This document shows positions 6,601-7,718 of a stretch of 7,718 bases of DNA, piece after piece. Both the position numbers and the translations under genes were made by a program. The notes under the pieces were generated by a model. That model was not told where the DNA came from, ran no database searches, and saw only the letters and a list, made by a program, of their open reading frames with translations. The stretch's first letter is position 1. The number at the start of each line of letters is the position of its first letter. This stretch comes from Hyphomicrobiales bacterium (lineage in GTDB: Bacteria; Pseudomonadota; Alphaproteobacteria; Rhizobiales; HXMU1428-3): positions 1-7,718 of the forward strand of contig JAJFHW010000308.1 of NCBI GenBank assembly GCA_021775385.1, read 5' to 3'.

Positions 6601-7696
6601 TTCTTTCTAGCGACTTGACGCCGTCTTCAATCAAGCGTTCCCAATGTGCATCATCCTTTACTAGCCTTGTTAGCAAAGCGATGCGCTTAACTAAATAATC
6701 GTCCCAATTTATTTCGTTCCACTCTTTACGCTTCTTAGATTTCTCCTGTTGCCAATGCTCTGGATCATCAAGTTGATTTTTATGAACTACTAAAGCAAGC
6801 TTATTGAGCAATCTCTTTTCTTGTAACTCTTGAATAGCACCTGAAATGGTATAAAACGCTTTCAGTTGATTGAATACAGGAAGTTTTTCCGCAATTTTTC
6901 CATAATGCTTGGTAAAGGCTGCTGCAAAGCGCGCTTCTCGCGACTCATCATTTGAATCGACCGGCGCATCGATTAAATGACCTTGTGCATCAATGGTTAA
7001 CAATTGCTTTTTTATAGCTACCTCAGGATCTCCATATCGCACAAGAATACTATAACCACGCTCATTTTCTGCGCGCGGTATCGCACCCATTTGAATCCAA
7101 AAGCGCGTAGAACGAGATCTAGGATCGTCATCGGTTGAGGTTTCTTCAGCACAAACTAAAAGATCTTTTTGAATGGATTCGTCTAATCCCTCCAATAAGG
7201 CATCGATGGGACGTGTATTGTAAGGTGGCTGCGCATTAATTTCAGTCCCTTGAGAAACCATCTTCATAATATAATCTGTAGCGAACAAGCTCCTTAAATA
7301 CTCAGTATTCTTTAGGCTTTGCGGAGAAAAGCGCACAACTTGGAGAGGATCATATTGTCTATAAACACTGTTGGCGTCTAAACTAAATATGGCACGCCCG
7401 ACGCCTCCATTGATAAGAGCTAGCAGATCATCATGTGTAAATAATCGATCTTCAGGTTTGTCTCCCGGCATCCAGCGTGTTAACAAGAGCTGTATGTTAC
7501 CAGTTTTCGGATTTAGGGAGTAACCGTCAAAGGATTTATAGATTATCAGGTTCAAACTATCAGGATTCTCCGGATAATTCAAAGGGCCTGTCATCCAGAA
7601 ACCATCATCATCTTGAGGCATTGAAACATAAGGAGCATTCATCAATTGATCAAGTTCCACTAGAGATGTTTTACTTTGCTCTAGTAACAGCTTCAT
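3659..7696 (-). CDS. Large polymorphic toxin with C-terminal Tse6-like NAD(P)+ glycohydrolase domain
   Basis: This 1345-residue protein (numbered from the ATG at 7696) has a modular toxin layout. Residues 1 to about 295 form a globular, mixed N-terminal region with the conserved-looking segment LRSLFATDYIMKM at 134-146; I cannot name its family. Residues 300-1000 are long, charged and helical, with coiled-coil-like heptads around 775-855. Residues 1005-1165 are more hydrophobic and Ala-rich. A glycine-rich linker follows at 1174-1189. The C-terminal domain, about 1213-1345, carries HMRGIDFSQPVEVV (1239-1252), PKGTEVVQY (1255-1263), GKYFSP (1271-1276) and SRLGI (1282-1286). This resembles the Tse6/Toxin_61-type domain, which hydrolyses NAD(P)+ in rival cells. 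No PAAR domain, signal peptide or clear membrane helix is seen, so the delivery route is unknown. The next gene looks like its immunity protein. The frame stays open to the window edge, with a TTG at 7711, so the true start could lie upstream; no good ribosome binding site precedes 7696. Confidence 0.8.
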   Translation of the reverse strand: MKLLLEQSKTSLVELDQLMNAPYVSMPQDDDGFWMTGPLNYPENPDSLNLIIYKSFDGYSLNPKTGNIQLLLTRWMPGDKPEDRLFTHDDLLALINGGVGRAIFSLDANSVYRQYDPLQVVRFSPQSLKNTEYLRSLFATDYIMKMVSQGTEINAQPPYNTRPIDALLEGLDESIQKDLLVCAEETSTDDDPRSRSTRFWIQMGAIPRAENERGYSILVRYGDPEVAIKKQLLTIDAQGHLIDAPVDSNDESREARFAAAFTKHYGKIAEKLPVFNQLKAFYTISGAIQELQEKRLLNKLALVVHKNQLDDPEHWQQEKSKKRKEWNEINWDDYLVKRIALLTRLVKDDAHWERLIEDGVKSLERKRVSLSNEQSEEYQRMHAHLLEMHQSLAEKIYKGEPRLRWTVAHPDFKKHCDRVRKTIFEQIQADQKDASMEVLQRNLDLFLNPNKEFATTEEAILHKLKAEAKKDLLENLVFFKDAMGVTPYHEATVKFLQGDISPMVKMQAEYKVSTMLVNKDISPEAASFLETLKQSVLAETKTELLKQLSVDTSQILDQPIRKSVYAVDDPAFVVYYNRTRAEVRQHQIQMNKPNIPNWSQHEAQYLAQIDSLLDRDFSKQSQLAEFNKLVAHVRQQKKMKWVMKTLSEFPTILSQFGGELSRVESAVEALLDGHPDILAQARMEMEFQELKMTIKNVAIKTPGGKKIWEQLLVKEIEVQTKVMGEILKAISSKPKEEQICPDYGYLKPYFAEQAYQEAIDSFVQGNANAFIESQIAFAFEQRKKELSGDLYLKAKQEVDKAKHDLESNIPTKAKQHVDNLKTALTNNMEGQLEAYVEEAKESLRDAIEDGNRLEASFSRMGLGQGESLETSSNKEFRVPAVFSMRNDSYVYVGVDAIQSFKAVNILDDASSKLTFVSSELDIWSAKRTLQDIERGSSSFNLSIMFARQRLEHSIRMAEWQLAQNKNRYSGICSSNPADSYQLELQKSAMSRLEAAPETPKTSLLSWRVASTAFQATAKMTLSTVVDNTTAVFKGTVQGLGDIFDTLAHPIDNVLLPTAHLAADALVIATAHLPPLATIQQFCQPYEMEALNEVCQAIKDNRVLYDDAVMNMENRLQNVQRSLIAYSGASEAEQRRMAARAITAFVAPGVLVKATNAVKNVVQRASLSDSPLSLGGSGGHGAGNGGGNGGYRSRKAIILSNIRESQKAREASKFGTFAQRSTALEFYAANGFSRARANEHMRGIDFSQPVEVVTLPKGTEVVQYKLPGAPVGKYFSPQEAAGSRLGIYTSGRQRISFFATRDVRALKSKTAAMVDDYSMAEHGWQIETQGGEIQYFTPDNSAWQMK
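3662..4060 (-). other. Toxin domain of the large protein (Tse6-like)
   Basis: This is the C-terminal warhead of about 130 residues, beginning around FGTFAQRSTALEFYAANGFS. The order helix, HMRGIDFSQPVEVVTLP, VVQYKLPG, GKYFSP, SRLGI is the hallmark of the ADP-ribosyltransferase-like NAD(P)+ glycohydrolase toxins related to Tse6. Gln1262 in VVQY and Asp1314 or Asp1315 in the MVDDYS stretch (numbered from the ATG at 7696) are plausible active-site residues by character. I could not align them with certainty to the published catalytic Gln and Asp of Tse6. Confidence 0.65.
4130..4177 (-). other. Glycine-rich linker before the toxin domain
   Basis: This encodes GGSGGHGAGNGGGNGG, 16 residues of which 11 are Gly. 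It separates the long scaffold from the C-terminal toxin domain and marks the module boundary where toxin domains are typically exchanged. Confidence 0.8.
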
Positions 7697-7718
7697 GATG
7701 ATAAGCCGCAACTCATTT

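Noticed and set aside
7477..7698. Plus-strand open frame opposite the start of the large gene
   Set aside because: No motif and no ribosome binding site; the minus strand is continuously coding here.

Overview
The window is an AT-rich stretch of bacterial DNA that reads like an accessory region of a gammaproteobacterium. The low GC, the Tn3- and IS256-type debris and the general look of the proteins remind me of Legionella or a related amoeba-associated bacterium. No marker gene settles this, so the organism is an inference.

Left part (1-3030, + strand): mobile-element debris with cargo. It opens with the last 39 codons of a serine recombinase (the C-terminal helix-turn-helix). This is followed at once by an intact proline-iminopeptidase-like hydrolase with a signal peptide (132-1181). 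A 14-bp hairpin built from two copies of a 10-bp palindrome lies at 1279-1315. An intact peptide deformylase follows (1441-2022). The 2023-2480 interval has no intact gene, only a possible decayed remnant. It is followed by an open frame that is really two transposase fragments joined end to end: an internal piece of a Tn3-family TnpA, then an N-terminal piece of an IS256/Mutator-family transposase. The second piece stops at a perfect 18-bp GC-rich palindrome.

Right part (3041-7718, - strand): a compact three-gene operon, read right to left, with overlapping coding ends. The first gene is a very large protein (about 1345 aa). It has an unfamiliar N-terminal domain, a long charged helical middle, a glycine-rich linker and a C-terminal domain of about 130 aa. 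That domain resembles the toxin domain of the Pseudomonas type VI effector Tse6, an NAD(P)+ glycohydrolase. The second gene encodes a small helical protein that resembles Tsi6, the cognate immunity protein of Tse6. The third encodes a protein resembling the C-terminal domain of SseB.

The best reading is a polymorphic-toxin locus: toxin, dedicated immunity protein, and an accessory or second immunity protein. The Tse6-type warhead is mounted on a scaffold without an obvious PAAR domain, transmembrane region or signal peptide, and that scaffold is the most interesting part of the window. All family calls were made from remembered motifs without a database search.
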